A program made the position numbers and the translations under genes. The notes under the pieces are model-generated. The model had not been told where the DNA came from, searched no databases, and was given only the letters and a program-made list of their open reading frames with translations. From Protonemura montana (lineage: Eukaryota > Arthropoda > Insecta > Plecoptera > Nemouridae), in assembly GCA_947568835.1 (NCBI GenBank), contig OX387612.1, positions 2,170,001 to 2,234,000 on the forward strand: 64,000 bases of DNA, in the 5' to 3' direction. Positions 22,221 through 34,500 of this stretch are shown in pieces; positions within the stretch are counted from its first letter, which is position 1; each line of letters begins with the position of its first letter.

Positions 22221-25200
22221 ATGTTGTTCTCGCTTAGTGCTGCAACCTCGATGGTGTTGGTCTGCACTGCGCTTTGTGTCCACGGTAAGTTACGTGGTCT
22301 CACAGCTTGTTTAACTACAAATGGTGCCAGCTTGGTGGGATGGCTTCATTCATGTGAGCACGAATCACATGCTCAGTCAAAAAGTATAAGCCTAGAAGAA
22401 ATTAACCAATCCACTATAGGGTCATTCCATGTCAATTCAACCAATTTTTTTGGAAAATTGACCGTCACCTCTTAGAAATCGACCAAACTTGGTAGGATGA
22501 TGACCACATCATTTCTCTTGTTGACGTATTTTTTTGTTTGCCTCTGAGTCCAATGGTTCGCCCGGTACGGCCCCGAAACGGTGGGACGGGACTAAATTTT
22601 GGAGTACACGCGTCTTTTTTCTTTCTCAAATTTCGTCGGCTGTAGATAAGATAGATTAATGAAAAAATTTTGTATGAAAGGTATTAAAATTTTGTTTCAT
22701 AAAACAAAAATTTCGTTTAAAAAAAATTAAAAAATCCCGCCTTTCCCCCTTTTTCTTTTTTCTACCCCTATTATCTTTTTAAGCACTATTTTGATTTTCT
22801 TAAAAAATATTTCATTTGATAGCTATAAGTATAAACTCCATTTTCTTAAAGTTTCAGAGTGGGACATTGAGGGAATTTTGAGATAAAAATTAAAAAGGAT
22901 CGCCGTGTGAAAAAAAACGCATGTTTTTATATGTGTTTACGTGCATATGGGAAAGTTCACACAAAATCAACACATCATTAAACCTGACCAACTTTTATAT
23001 GAAATAAAAGTATGCTTACGCATAAAGTAGACTTAGAACAGACTTTCACTATTTTTTTCAAAATTTTGTCCCGCATCATTCATGCGCAGTAGCAGTCCAA
23101 ACTTGAGCACTTTTCAGTGTTTTGGTTCGCCTTTCAAGACGTTTGGGCTTATAGCTCACGACCCGTTAATGATAACGAAAAAATAAAAACACTGATTGAA
23201 AGATGAGAAAATTTAGGAAATGTCGAATTGAAAAAAAATCTTAAAAATATAAAAACTACCCTTAATGTACAAACATCCCCTAAATTGAGAAGAAAAACAA
23301 TTTACCCTACTTTTCACTTAACAAGAATTTGCCAAACTTGCCAAAAAACCAAAGAACTGGCCAAGTTGATCTAAAAGTTTCGTGACGACTAACGCACCAG
23401 TTTTTGAGATACAATTTTTTCGATTAAATATGTGTAGTAGGTAAATTAGCACATCTCGTAAAATTGTGACATTCCGATTCGATTCAGAAATCGTGATAAA
23501 AAAAATATCTGAAAAACTGTAGCGAGTTCCATCACGAAACTTTCAGATAAGCTTAACCAGTTCTTTGGTGATGTTTCTTTAAATTTTCGTCAGGTTCAAA
23601 GTATGGGGAATCTTTTTTCTTCTCAATTTAGGGGATGTTTGTACATTAAGGGTAGTTTTTATATTTTAAAGATTTTTTTTTCAATTCGACATTTTTTTAA
23701 TTTTCTCAGCTTTCTATTGGTGTTTTTGTTTTTTCGTTATCATTAACGGGTAGTTAGCTAGAAGCCCAAACGTCTTGGAAGGCGAACCAAAACACTGAAA
23801 AGTGCTCAAGTTTGGACTGCTACTGCGCATGAATGATGCGGGACAAAATTTTGAAAAAAATAGTGAGAGTCTGTTCTAAGTCTACTTTATGCGTTAGCAT
23901 ACTTTTATTTCATATAAAAGTTGGTCAGGTTTAATGATGTGTTGATTTTGTGTGAACTATCCCATATGCACGTAAACACATGTAAAAACATGCGTTTTTT
24001 TTCACACGGCGATACTTTTTAATTTTTATCTCAAAATTCCCTCGATGTCCCACTCTGAAACTTTCAGATAATGGAGTTTATACCTATAGCTATCAAATGG
24101 AATTTTTTTTTAAGAAAATCAAAATAGTACTTAAAAAGATAATAGGGGTAGAAAAAGAAAAAGGGGGAAAGGGGGGATTTTTTACTTTTTTTTAAACGAA
24201 ATTTATGTTTTATGAAACAAAATTTCAATACCTTTCATACAAAATTTTTTCATTAATCTATCTTATCTACAGCCGACGCAATTTGAGAAAGAAAAAAGAC
24301 GCGTGTACTCCAAAATTTAGTCCCGTCCCACCGTTTCGGGGCCGTACCGGGCGAACCATTGGACTCAGAGGCAAACAAAAAAATACGTCAACAATAGAAA
24401 TGATGTGGTCATCATCCTACAAAGTTTGGTCGATTTCTAAGAGGTGACGGTTTTTTGGTCAGAAACGTTCCTGCCGAAGAATTTGCTTTTATGTCAATCC
24501 ATTGACTAAACGTTTATCTTTAGAGCAAGGACATAAAACATATTTGGGACCAATTTTATACAATAAATTACCCCGCAAGATAAAGGAAAAAACAATTAGC
24601 AGGGAAAGCTTTATAGGAATGGTCAAAGATTTTTTAATTCAACATTCGTTTTACACTATCTTAGAATATACTCGTCTGAATGATTGCGATTGTAAATATT
24701 GTGTGCAAGAACAAAAATGATCAAATGTACACATTTAAATTAGCAATTGACAATTTCCAAAGCCTGTTTTTACTGTTTTATGTGACAACGATCATGGCGT
24801 GTAATTATTTTTACAAAGGAAAATAAACAATAAAGAGAGAAAGAAAGAACTCTTGACTCACTCTTAAAACAAAATACCAGAACCTCTTTTTTTTTAAGAG
24901 CACTTATAACTTCTCAGAAGTTGATGCCCAAACGAAGACTCGAACCACTATTACCAACTGTCGCGTGTAGTATAGAATAGTAGTAGTTTTTGAGCGGGTG
25001 TTAGTGCTCTATAAAGTAAAAATACCCCGCGAATTACAAGCGTTTGCAATTTAATTCAGATTTCATATAAGTTGCCAGGACGTTTATCATGTACCCAATT
25101 GATGTTTCAAATTCGTTACTTCGCATATTTATATATAAATATATTTATAGTTATATTTACTGTTAAGTACTATTATTGTGGCTCATTGGAAAAATCGCTG

Positions 25201-27321
25201 TAGTAAAAAATATATCTTAAAAAAATACAAGGACCTGGCAAAACTGAAAAAAAAGTGTGGAACGAATAACAGACCTCTTAAATGACCTGTAACAAGTAAA
25301 CAACTCTTAAAAACTTAACAACTTACCAACTTATCTCCAGGATCTCTAAAGCAAAGCTCCACGATTCGCAGCTCACCCGTGGAGCTGACCGTGTTCTTTC
25401 AGCTGACGGGGCAATCGTTCAACTTCTTCACCAACGAACTCTATCCAACATACTTAGCAGTCAACGCATACAGCAAGACGCCGGGAAAGAAACTCTCTGT
25501 CACGCTCAAGCCGTTCACCAACCTTCATGTACGTACCTCGAGTTAGGCATGTTTAACAAAGCTTGCATGCCATGCTGTTGTCCAGCTCAAGACATGGCTT
25601 GCCAAACAAAGCTTGCATGCCATGCTGTTGTCCAGCTCAAGACATGGCTTGCCAAACAAAGCTTGCAGTCCATGCTGTTGTCCAGCTCAAGACATGGCCT
25701 GCCAAACAAAGCTTGCAATCTATGCTGTTGTCCAGCTCAAAACATGACTTGCTAAACAAAGCTTGCAGTTCATGCTGTTGTCCAGCTCAAGACATGGCTT
25801 GCCAAACAAAGCTTGCAGTCCATGCTGTTGTCTAGCTCAAGACATGGCTTGCCAAACAAAGCTTGCAGTCCATGCTGTTGTCCAGCTCAAGACATGGCCT
25901 GCCAAACAAAGCTTGCAGTCCATGCTGTTGTCCAGCTCAAGACATGGCTTGCCTAACAAAGCTTGCAGCCCATGCTGTTGTCCAGCTCAAGACATGGCTT
26001 GCCAAACAAAGCTTGCAGCTCATGCTGTTGTCCAGCTCAAGACTTGGCTTACCAAACAAAGCTTGCAGTCCATGCTGTTGTCCAGCTCAAGACATGGCTT
26101 GCCAAACAAAGCTTGCAGCTCATGCTGTTGTCCAGCTCAAGACTTGGCTTACCAAACAAAGCTTGCAGTCCATGATGTTGTCCAGCTCAAGACATGGCTT
26201 GCCAAACAAAGCTTGTGGTCCACGCTGTTGTCCAGCTTATGACATGGCTTGCAGTCCATGCTGTTGTCCAGCTTAAGACATGGCTTGCCAAACAAAGCTT
26301 GCAGTCTATGCTGTTGTCCAGCTCAAGACATGGCTTGCTAAACAAAGCTTGTAGTCTATGCTGTTGTCCAGCTAAAGAAATGGCTTGCCAAACAAAGCTT
26401 GCAGCCCATGCTGTTGTCCAGCTCAAGACATGGCTTGCCAAACAAAGCTTGTGGTCCACGCTGTTGTCCAGCTCATGACATGGCTTGCAGTCCATGCTGT
26501 TGTCCAGCTCAAGACATGGCTTGCCAAACAAAGCTTGCAGTCCATGCTGTTATCCAGCTCAAGACATGGCTTGCCAAACAAAGCTTGCAGCCCATGCTGT
26601 TGTCCAGCTCAAGACATGGCTTGCAGTCCATGCTGTTGTCCAGCTCAAGACATGGCTTGCCAAACGTATTCATGCCAATGTTGGCTAAACTTGCCCATCC
26701 AATGGTACTCAATTTTATCTTAAAACAGCTGTTGTCATCTTTTTATTTCAGTGTTCTTCTGTCACAAGCGATTCAGAGAAGCGAAAGTGTTATTTCTACA
26801 AACTCTTTGCATGCGCGTCGTCGCTTCGATCACCTTTAGTCTTGGAATCTGATTGGCAGCGACTGAACTTTATGTCTTGTTCTATACAAACCGATCTGAC
26901 GGATTGGATTTACAATCGAGAGCAGATATTGAATAGCAAAGCTTGCGCTGAGGAGACCTGCATAGACTCGACCAGGCTTGCGTTGTGTGCCAACTGCGCT
27001 GATGGTGAAGCTATTCTTAAAGCTAACAGTGAAGAGTTTGGCAAACTTAATGTCACTGTAACTGGTAATCCAGTGGTTTTGTTTGATTATAAGGGGAGCA
27101 GAGGGAATGATGTTAATGTTGATGACCAGAAGCAGGGGCTGGACAACTTGATGGCGCTGCTTTGCAAGAAGTTTCCTGGTTACTTTGATGAGTTCGCGAC
27201 TTTGCCACGGGTCGCGACACCCAAGCAATTCAGTTTCACGGATGACTACACTTTCCAGTTGACGCGGAGATGTAATTACCTGACTTATGCGAGTAAAATT
27301 CGGGATTTAGGTGGGTTTTAG
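22221..27321 (+). CDS. GILT-like secreted protein lacking the CXXC motif
   Basis: Three exons join in frame: 22,221-22,284 (signal peptide MLFSLSAATSMVLVCTALCVH, phase-1 donor GTAAGT), 25,341-25,528 (acceptor CTCCAG, phase-0 donor GTACGT) and 26,752-27,321 (acceptor TTTCAG). The product is about 273 residues. The layout fits gamma-interferon-inducible lysosomal thiol reductase (GILT): PVELTVFFQLTG at the first strand, LSVTLKPFTNLHC for the PYGNA/CQHG region, C-x7-C spacing in KCYFYKLFAC as in the GILT signature, then MSCSIQ, KACAEETC and LCANCADGEAILKAN near the end. Where GILT has CXXC, this protein has LTGQ, so thiol reductase activity is unlikely. The family call is by eye. Introns hold a giant palindrome and a 50-bp minisatellite. 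Confidence 0.65.
22461..24451. mobile_element. Giant foldback element, arms about 950 bp
   Basis: Two arms (about 22,461-23,412 and 23,497-24,451) are inverted repeats centred near 23,455. For example ACCGTCACCTCTTAG at the left end mirrors CTAAGAGGTGACGGT at the right, and TACCCTTAATGTACAAAC near 23,260 mirrors GTTTGTACATTAAGGGTA near 23,640. The arms are close but not identical. There is no coding capacity. It lies in intron 1 of the GILT-like gene. A related end (CAAAGTTTGGTCGATTTCT) recurs at 37,453-37,485. Confidence 0.8.
24502..24720 (+). pseudogene. LINE ORF C-terminal remnant
   Basis: It reads YLGPILYNKLPRKIKEKT, then FIGMVKDFLIQHSFYTI, ending at TGA. This is the usual LINE C-terminal motif (G..lyN.LP..ik, then FK..L). 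The 3' tail runs AT-rich to about 24,840 and ends in GA-rich repeats. Confidence 0.55.
25549..26668. repeat. 50-bp minisatellite in intron 2 of the GILT-like gene
   Basis: There are about 22 copies of a 50-bp unit (CATGCTGTTGTCCAGCTCAA with AAACAAAGCTTGCA), some with a 31-bp deletion (for example near 26,250, 26,480 and 26,620). It starts about 20 bp after the exon 2 donor. Multiple overlapping open frames are artefacts. Confidence 0.93.
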
Positions 27322-27439
27322 GTGGGTTTTAGATGGGATATAGGTGGGTTTTAGGTGGAATTTTAGGAAGATTTTACCAGCTTGGTTCAAGCAAAGGCCA
27401 CTTTAATCACTCACATTTAGATTTTTTTTTACTTTTCAT

Positions 27440-27760
27440 TGTTTATTACAACAGGTTTAAAGTATTTAATTTAAGGCATTAAACTTGATTATGCTTGAAT
27501 TATTTGTATTCATATTTCTGGTCTCCGCTTCCCCTTCTCTCATTTCCAGGCTTTAAGTCTTTCCTGGCAATCTTTCTTCCTCCAATCTCATAATTTTTCG
27601 AAATAATTTCAATTTTTTTCCCCTCTTTATTGATTCTTTTTACTCAATATTTTGCTTTTAATCTTGCCCAACTCGGTCAACCCTTCAATACTTCTTATAA
27701 ACTTGATCTGCGCTGCTTGCATTCTTCTTGCCTCCATTCCATTCAAACTCCACGGTCCAA
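27440..27760 (-). pseudogene. LINE 3'-end fragment
   Basis: It is the same LINE C-terminal/3' region as at 7,372-8,040, here uninterrupted: the TTTCCTGGCAATCTTTCTTC and CTTCAATACTTCTTATAAAC blocks match. No intact open frame remains. Confidence 0.5.
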
Positions 27761-28640
27761 ACCCAGACATTGAAACAGATTCGTCAAACGTCTTATATTT
27801 TATAACATTTCATAATTATTTTTCTGACTTTGTTAGAAACATTATTCAATTGTTGTATTTTTTTTTTCGATTCTCGCATCTTTAAATATAACGCTTCCAA
27901 ATATTACAATTCTTTTTTTCTTCTATTTCTCCGTCTCGAAGTTTCATTTTACTTCCCTATCCTTTATTCTTTTCGTCACTTCCACCTCACTCTTATCTTG
28001 GCTTATTTTCCTTCCATACATTCCTGTTATCTTCTCCCATCTTTCAATTTTCAATTTTGGTAGATAAGCTATTTTATAGTTCCCACTCGTTTGCAAAGTA
28101 AAATATCTAAATCTTACCCCTAAATGCAGCCCGCAGAGCAAGGCAATCTGATTGATGTTATTTGCGCCAGGTGTCGCTAGTAGTACAGTGATCGCATTCG
28201 AGCAGTTGGCCGAAACTTTTAGCGTTACTAGTTTATTATATATATATTCATTTTGCAATTCGAAACTAGAATTCGTTCACACAAAACCTAGTAAATAATA
28301 CGAACAGAACTGCACTTTATAAACAGTTTCCGTGCAAATTTTACACGTTGGTATTATCTTGTCACATCATTTTTGATACTTTTTGTTGTCAGCGCTAACA
28401 TTGAACTTTCTTTGGGGCAAACAAACTTTTCACACGTGGTGCCGCGTGTTTCCATCCTTTTCAACAAACCTCTCAAATCAATTAATTTAATGTATATTAA
28501 ATTAGGTGTAAACCAGTCTCAAATGCAAGTAATCTGCAAAAAATATCGAAATAACATTTCTGAAAACTCAAATAAACGGTTGCAGCACCTCTGATGGGAC
28601 GCCATAAAAGCAGGAAGATCTTTTTCTAATTTATTTTCTA

Positions 28641-30045
28641 GTTAAGCAACACTGCGCTGGGTCAGGTATTGGATGGGTGACCATCATACACATGACCAGT
28701 TCTGTTCCGGAGAGAGGTTGGAGGGATGAAAGTTAAGCAACACAGCGCTGAGTCAGGTATTGCATGGGTGACCATCATACACATGACCAGTTCTGTTCGG
28801 GAGAGAGGTTGGAGGGATGAATGTTAAGACACACTGCGCTGGGTCAGGTATTGGATGGGTGACCATCATACACATGACCAATTCTGTTCGGGAGAGAGGT
28901 TGGAGGGATGAATGTTAAGCCACACTGCGCTGGGTCAGGTATTGGATGGGTGACCATCATACACATGACCAATTCTGTTCGGGAGAGAGGCTGGAGGGAT
29001 GAATGTTAAGCCACACTGCGCTGGGTCAGGTATTGGATGGGTGACCATCATACTCATGACCAATTCTGTTCGGGAGAGAGGTTAGAGGGATGAATGTTAA
29101 GCCACACTGCGCTGGGTCAGGTATTGGATGGGTGACCATCATACACATGACCAGTTCTGTTCGGGAGAGAGGTTGGAGGGATAAATGTTAAGCCACACTG
29201 CGCTGTGTCAGGTATTGGATGGGTGACCATCATACACATGACCAGTTCTGTTCGGGAGAGAGGTTGGAGGGATAAATGTTAAGCCACACTGCGCTGTGTC
29301 AGGTATTGGATGGGTGACCATCATACACATGACCAGTTCTATTTGGGAGAGAGGTTGGAGGGATGCATGTTAAGCCACACTGCGCTGGGTCAGGTATTGG
29401 ATGGGTGACCATCATACACATGACCAATTCTGTTCGGGAGAAAGGTTGGAGGGATGAATGTTAAGCAACACTGCGCTGGGTCAGGTATTGGATGGGTGAC
29501 CATTATACACACGACCAGTTCTGTTCGGGAGAGAGGTTGGAGGGATGAAAGTTAAGCAACACTGCGCTGGGTCAGGTATTGGATGGGTGACCATCATACA
29601 CATGACCAGTTCTGTTCGGGAGAGAGGTTGGAGGGATGAAAGTTAAGCAACACTGCGCTGGGCCAGGTATTGGATGGGTGACCATCATACACATGACCAG
29701 TTCTGTTCGGGAGAGAGGTTGGAGGGATGAAAGTTAAGCAACACTGCGCTGGGTCAGGTATTGGATGGGTGACCATCATACACATGACCAGTTCTGTTCG
29801 GGAGAGAGGTTGGAGGGATGAAAGTTAAGCAACACTGCGCTGGGCCAGGTATTGGATGGGTGACCATCATACACATGACCAGTTCTGTTCGGGAGAGAGG
29901 TTGGAGGGATGAAAGTTAAGCAACACTGCGCTGGGTCAGGTATTGGATGGGTGACCATTATACACACGACCAGTTCTGTTCGGGAGAGAGTTTGGAGAGA
30001 TGAAAGTTAAGCAACTTTGCGCTGGGCCAGGTATTGGATGTGTGC
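28641..30045 (+). repeat. Array of about 15 5S-like 91-bp modules
   Basis: This is a head-to-tail array of GTTAAGC(A/C)ACACTGCGCTG ... GGATGGGTGACC modules on the plus strand, without the SINE body or tail. A subfamily change occurs inside: early modules share AAGCCACACTGCGC and a GATGAATG variant, later ones AAGCAACACTGCGC and GATGAAAG, showing local spread of variants by unequal exchange. Confidence 0.88.
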
Positions 30046-30117
30046 AGACCAACATACACATACACATGGGGTTTACACTCATTTTAAGACAATTAAAATC
30101 ATTAATTTTATTTGTAA

Positions 30118-30345
30118 TTAGAAAAGTAAGATGTCTGAAACTTGTTATTATCTCAGGATTAGTTTTGTTGATGTAAGAAAAGATTAAGAATCACTCAACT
30201 CTATTACTTCTTGGGAAACCAAATTTCCCGCAGAATAATTGTTTAAGTATTTTATTAGTGGCTCAGAAACAAGTGAGAATAACGCCATGCAAACAGATTT
30301 GCTCTGATGTGATTTTCACGGTCCATATGATCCTCTCTAAACATG
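30118..30345. repeat. Dispersed repeat, copy 1
   Basis: It shares blocks GTAAGATGTCTGAAA, CTCTATTACTT and CATGCAAACAGATTTGCTCT with 46,895-47,130, and its first part with 49,300-49,400. No coding signal. At 30,118 and 49,300 the family sits directly beside a 5S-module array. Confidence 0.6.
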
Positions 30346-31594
30346 GTCACATTGCTGGAAAAAAGGGAAATACAAGTTTATTTAATATTTATTTTACGCA
30401 AAACATAAGAACATTGACAATGTTACTAAAAGATAACTTTGAATTAGTGAACTTCCAAACAGATGCATTTTACAATTATTATCGTACAATAATTCTGGTG
30501 CTTGTTGCCAAATTAGCAATAAAGTAAATACAAAACTTGTCAAATGTGTGTCAAATTACTAATGACGCTAATTAAGCACTGATAATTACAAGACAAAAAC
30601 TAACATTTTGAAAAGGTACAACGTGGCCCTGATTGCAAACATATTGGTTGTTTTAAAAGTTTAATCAGGCCACCGCACTTTATTAACTTTAAACAATCCA
30701 AGAACAAAGGTTGACCAATCAGAAGATGTTATTTTGTTTGTTAACAGTCTGTTAATTGCTTGAAGTGCCACTTAACGACCGACACTGAATCTTATCAAAT
30801 GAATCAATAACTTGTTGATGAGACAGTTCAACAAGAATTTTGAGAGAAACTAAACCGAGCAATAATACGAACTAAAAAGACAGAAACCAGCAAACATAAT
30901 TATGTTAGCTTTATTAAAAAAAAGTAATGTAGTTTTTTTGTTTACATTTTCTCCAGTCAACTTCTGGTTTAAGGTAACCACAATTTTAGGTTCAAAAGAT
31001 TGTCTTTTTGGATCTCCTTCAACCTCCACCCGAATGAAAGACCATTTTCAAACCTAGTTTTAGAATCAATTCTTCGTGATGTTCCTTTATTTACAGGGCC
31101 AAGATATTTCACTGTAATTTTCTTGATTTCACTACAGAAATGGACATATTTAATACGGAATTTTATGCTTTTAAAGCCCTTTTGATGACCATTGAACAGC
31201 TGTGACTGAATGCATTTTTTGTGTGTCATATATATGTTATATGTAATACGTCATACGTTTATTGTTACAAGTACATATTACATTTTACTTGTGGGCGAAG
31301 TCTGTTTTACAATAAAGAAATAAAAGCTTATGCAAAATGCTACAAATAATGCTTATAATACTAACTAATGCTAGATGCTAATATTCATACAAATTTCCTG
31401 AAAAACGTGGTTTCTTAAAGGAGATCTGGGTCGAATAAAGCACTGCTTTAAAAGTTTTGCTAAAATCATCTCAACAGCAGACTTACACAAACAGAAAACG
31501 AGAAAAATCACTATTTTAACAATCCAAAAATAATCAACTGCTCCAATAATTAAATTATAAAATGATTTACATATTAACACAGTGCAAGGCAAAT
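30346..31594. other. Intergenic and 3' flank of the NACHT locus
   Basis: No splice-supported exon was seen. On the minus strand, an AATAAA near 31,258-31,263 lies about 330 bp past the last stop of the ankyrin exon and could be its polyadenylation signal. Confidence 0.35.
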
Positions 31595-34500
31595 CTACAG
31601 TGTCGCAATAAATGATAATATCACTTTAAGACAGTTTGGTTTCCATGCCGCCAATTCTACTGCAGTCTTGCCTCTTTTATCTTTCATGTCCAGATACTCC
31701 TTCAGGGTCATACCTTCTCTTGCAGGGTCAAATGCTTTCAACAGAACTTCCACAGTTGTGTGGTTATCTTCAACGATCGCTAACATCAGCGGCGTTTTTA
31801 GCAAGGAGTTCACTTGTGACAACCGCCCACCTGCCTGCACGACCAGCTCAACGCATTCATCGCAACCCCCTAACGCTGCTGTATGCAGCACGCTTGATCC
31901 TTTTTTATCCCCCTTGTTAACAAAGAAAGCACGGTTAGCCATATCAACAGCATCAATTAACACTTTCACGGTGCTTGGATGTTTGTACCAAGCTGATAAA
32001 TGCAAGGGAGTCCTGTCCTCTTTGTTACGGAGGTATGTGTTTCCACCCAGGGTGACAAGGAGGCTGACAATATCTGTGAAACCGTACCACCCAACCCAAT
32101 GCATGGCGGTCATGCAATCTCTATCTACCGTATTAATGTAACTTTCGATGTGCATGCGTTCTTTCTCTGTGTTGAAGTTTCTAAGTAGATATTCAATCAA
32201 TTGCTGGTTTCCAATTTTTGCAGCCATTATAAGCAATGTTTCCCCACCATTGTTTGCCTTGGTTACCTTTGCGCCAGCTTCGCATAGAAGTTTGACGCAA
32301 TCCAAATTACTCATCTGAAACCCATAGTGCAATGCGCATGTCCCGTAATGCGCTGACAGGTTTGTCCAAGACGCTAAGTCCGCCTTGTCGACAGCGTCCA
32401 GCAATGTCTTGACCACGCTTGGTTGTTTAGACTGAACCGCATAATGCAACAGCGAGAAATTACGATCGTTAAGGACTTTTGGGTCACCGCCTTTGTCAAT
32501 CAAAAAGGAATTAACATTCGCGTGGCCGTTCAATGCAGATGTGTGCATTGCAGTGTTGCCGTCTTTCTCTCGAAAGTGGATAAAACTGGTAACGTTGTTG
32601 CCCGGCTGTGATTCATATGTCTGCACTAGAAAATTCACAATCGGAAGGTGTCCTTTACCAGCTGCGATGTTAAGAGGTGTGTCAGCCTCAGCAGCTGCAT
32701 CGCCATCTCTGTTGATGATTTGGGCTTGTTTTGCGATAAGCAACTCTGCAACTTTCAAGCTATTTTTTTCGCAAGCTCTAACAAGAAGACGGCTGCTACC
32801 CACGGAGCAATGTTCAACTTCAAAATCTTTGTCGAGGCAGTATGCTAAGAGATTGATTTAATTTTCGTCTAAGATGATCTCGAGCATGTCTTTGTTTTCA
32901 ACATCATCCGAAGAGAGCACAAGCTGGTCCTTGTTCTCTGCGTGACCCAATAACTTCTCAATTGCGTGCCACCAACCAGCAAGCTGTGCGTATCGCAGAG
33001 GAGAGCCTTCAAAAACACCATCTAGTTCGTCAAAGTGACTTCGCTTGCTTTTCCCGATTAGTAATTCCAGGATCTCTTTGCGCTTTTCGTTTTCATCCTG
33101 GTTCTCCCTGGTACCAAGGCTTGCAGCTAAATGAAGAGCCATCCTGTCTCCATCGTCTCTGGCCTGGACATCGATGTCAGTCTTCAGCAAATTCCGGACT
33201 TCCTCGAGGTCTTCATTAAGAACTGCTGTGTGCAGTACACAGTTCCTTGCGAGAATGCGGTCGAAAATATTGCGAATTACAGCAAAATCGACAGTGAACA
33301 TTTTGCTCTTGATTAACTGTTTCGCTTTATCTCGAAAATACTTCGCGATCCAACTCGCTGCAAAATACTCAGCGAAGACGCGGTGAATGAAGCGTGGTTT
33401 TTCGTCAGCAAATTCTACTATAAACCCCGACTTGTCTTGTCGCAAAAGTTTTACAATAAACGAGTCTTTCAGTATCTTGACAATCGAATCCATTCCCAGA
33501 CTTTTCAGGTCGTCGTTGCCAACAAAAAAAATAAGAGCTGCTATTGCATGACTTTCAATGTATAATGGTTTTATCAAATCATTGAGCAAAAATTCATAAT
33601 TAGAGTCATGAGGCGACAACTTGAGTTTGCCTTGGGCAAAAACACAAAACATTTTGTCAACAAACTTTTCCAGCAACACGAGCAAATCCAGATTTTCAGG
33701 AAGTTCCGACTTTACAGCCGAGCCAGTCACGTGATCTTCATACACTTCAGCTAGCATTTGCGTTTGAAGTGGAATGTCCATAAAGCTTCTATCCTTGTCT
33801 CGTATGGCTTTAGAAGCCTTCTCCAGAAGACTTTCGATGAAATTATCCAACTCATCTTCTTTTAAGACTGATTTTTTCTTCCAAATCATTTTGAAAAATG
33901 TTTTTTGATCATTCTCATCAAACTTGCAGAGCCTGGTCGCAAATGTCTGAACAGAGTCTTCCAGTTCTCGTTTGATCGAATTTCGAGATGTCATCCAAAT
34001 ATTTCTTGCTTTTGTAGTTAGAAAAATTTTTGACAACAACGTGCAGCATTCGTTGCCGTATATCGGTGATATCTCATCGTATCCGTCAATAAGAATTACA
34101 ACCCTCCCCGAGACCTGCAAGGCATACTTGAACATGGTCTTCTGCAACGGTGACTCAATCTCAGCTGCACTTGAAAGAAATTCCAGCGCATCGTTGTGTT
34201 TGCCTTCAGCAAACAACTTGGATTGGTCATTCAGTACAATCAAGATAACAAAGTGGTTTGGGAGGGCATCTTTAGTGGTCTTCGCTAGCCAAACCATCAG
34301 CGTGGTTTTGCCCATTCCAGGCTCGGCACAAACAAGCACCAATCTATCATCGACTTCTGTTGCGTTTTTGGGCGAGATTTTTAAGACTTGTTCCTTATCA
34401 ATATACGGCCGAATTGACTGAATGTCCCCAAATGATTTAACCCAGTGTAGCTGGCCGCCCCTGAGCGATAACAAGTGCCTTGACTGGTGGTAATTAGATA

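Noticed and set aside
25549..26839. Overlapping frames of CCCPAQDMACQTKLA repeats as a Cys-rich protein
   Set aside because: The 50-bp period shifts the frame each unit, several frames are open on both strands, and the array is intronic between validated splice sites.
32803..32857. Separate 402-residue ankyrin gene starting at 32,803
   Set aside because: That start codon is GTG, and the frame is continuous with the NACHT exon apart from one TAA, so it is part of module 2.
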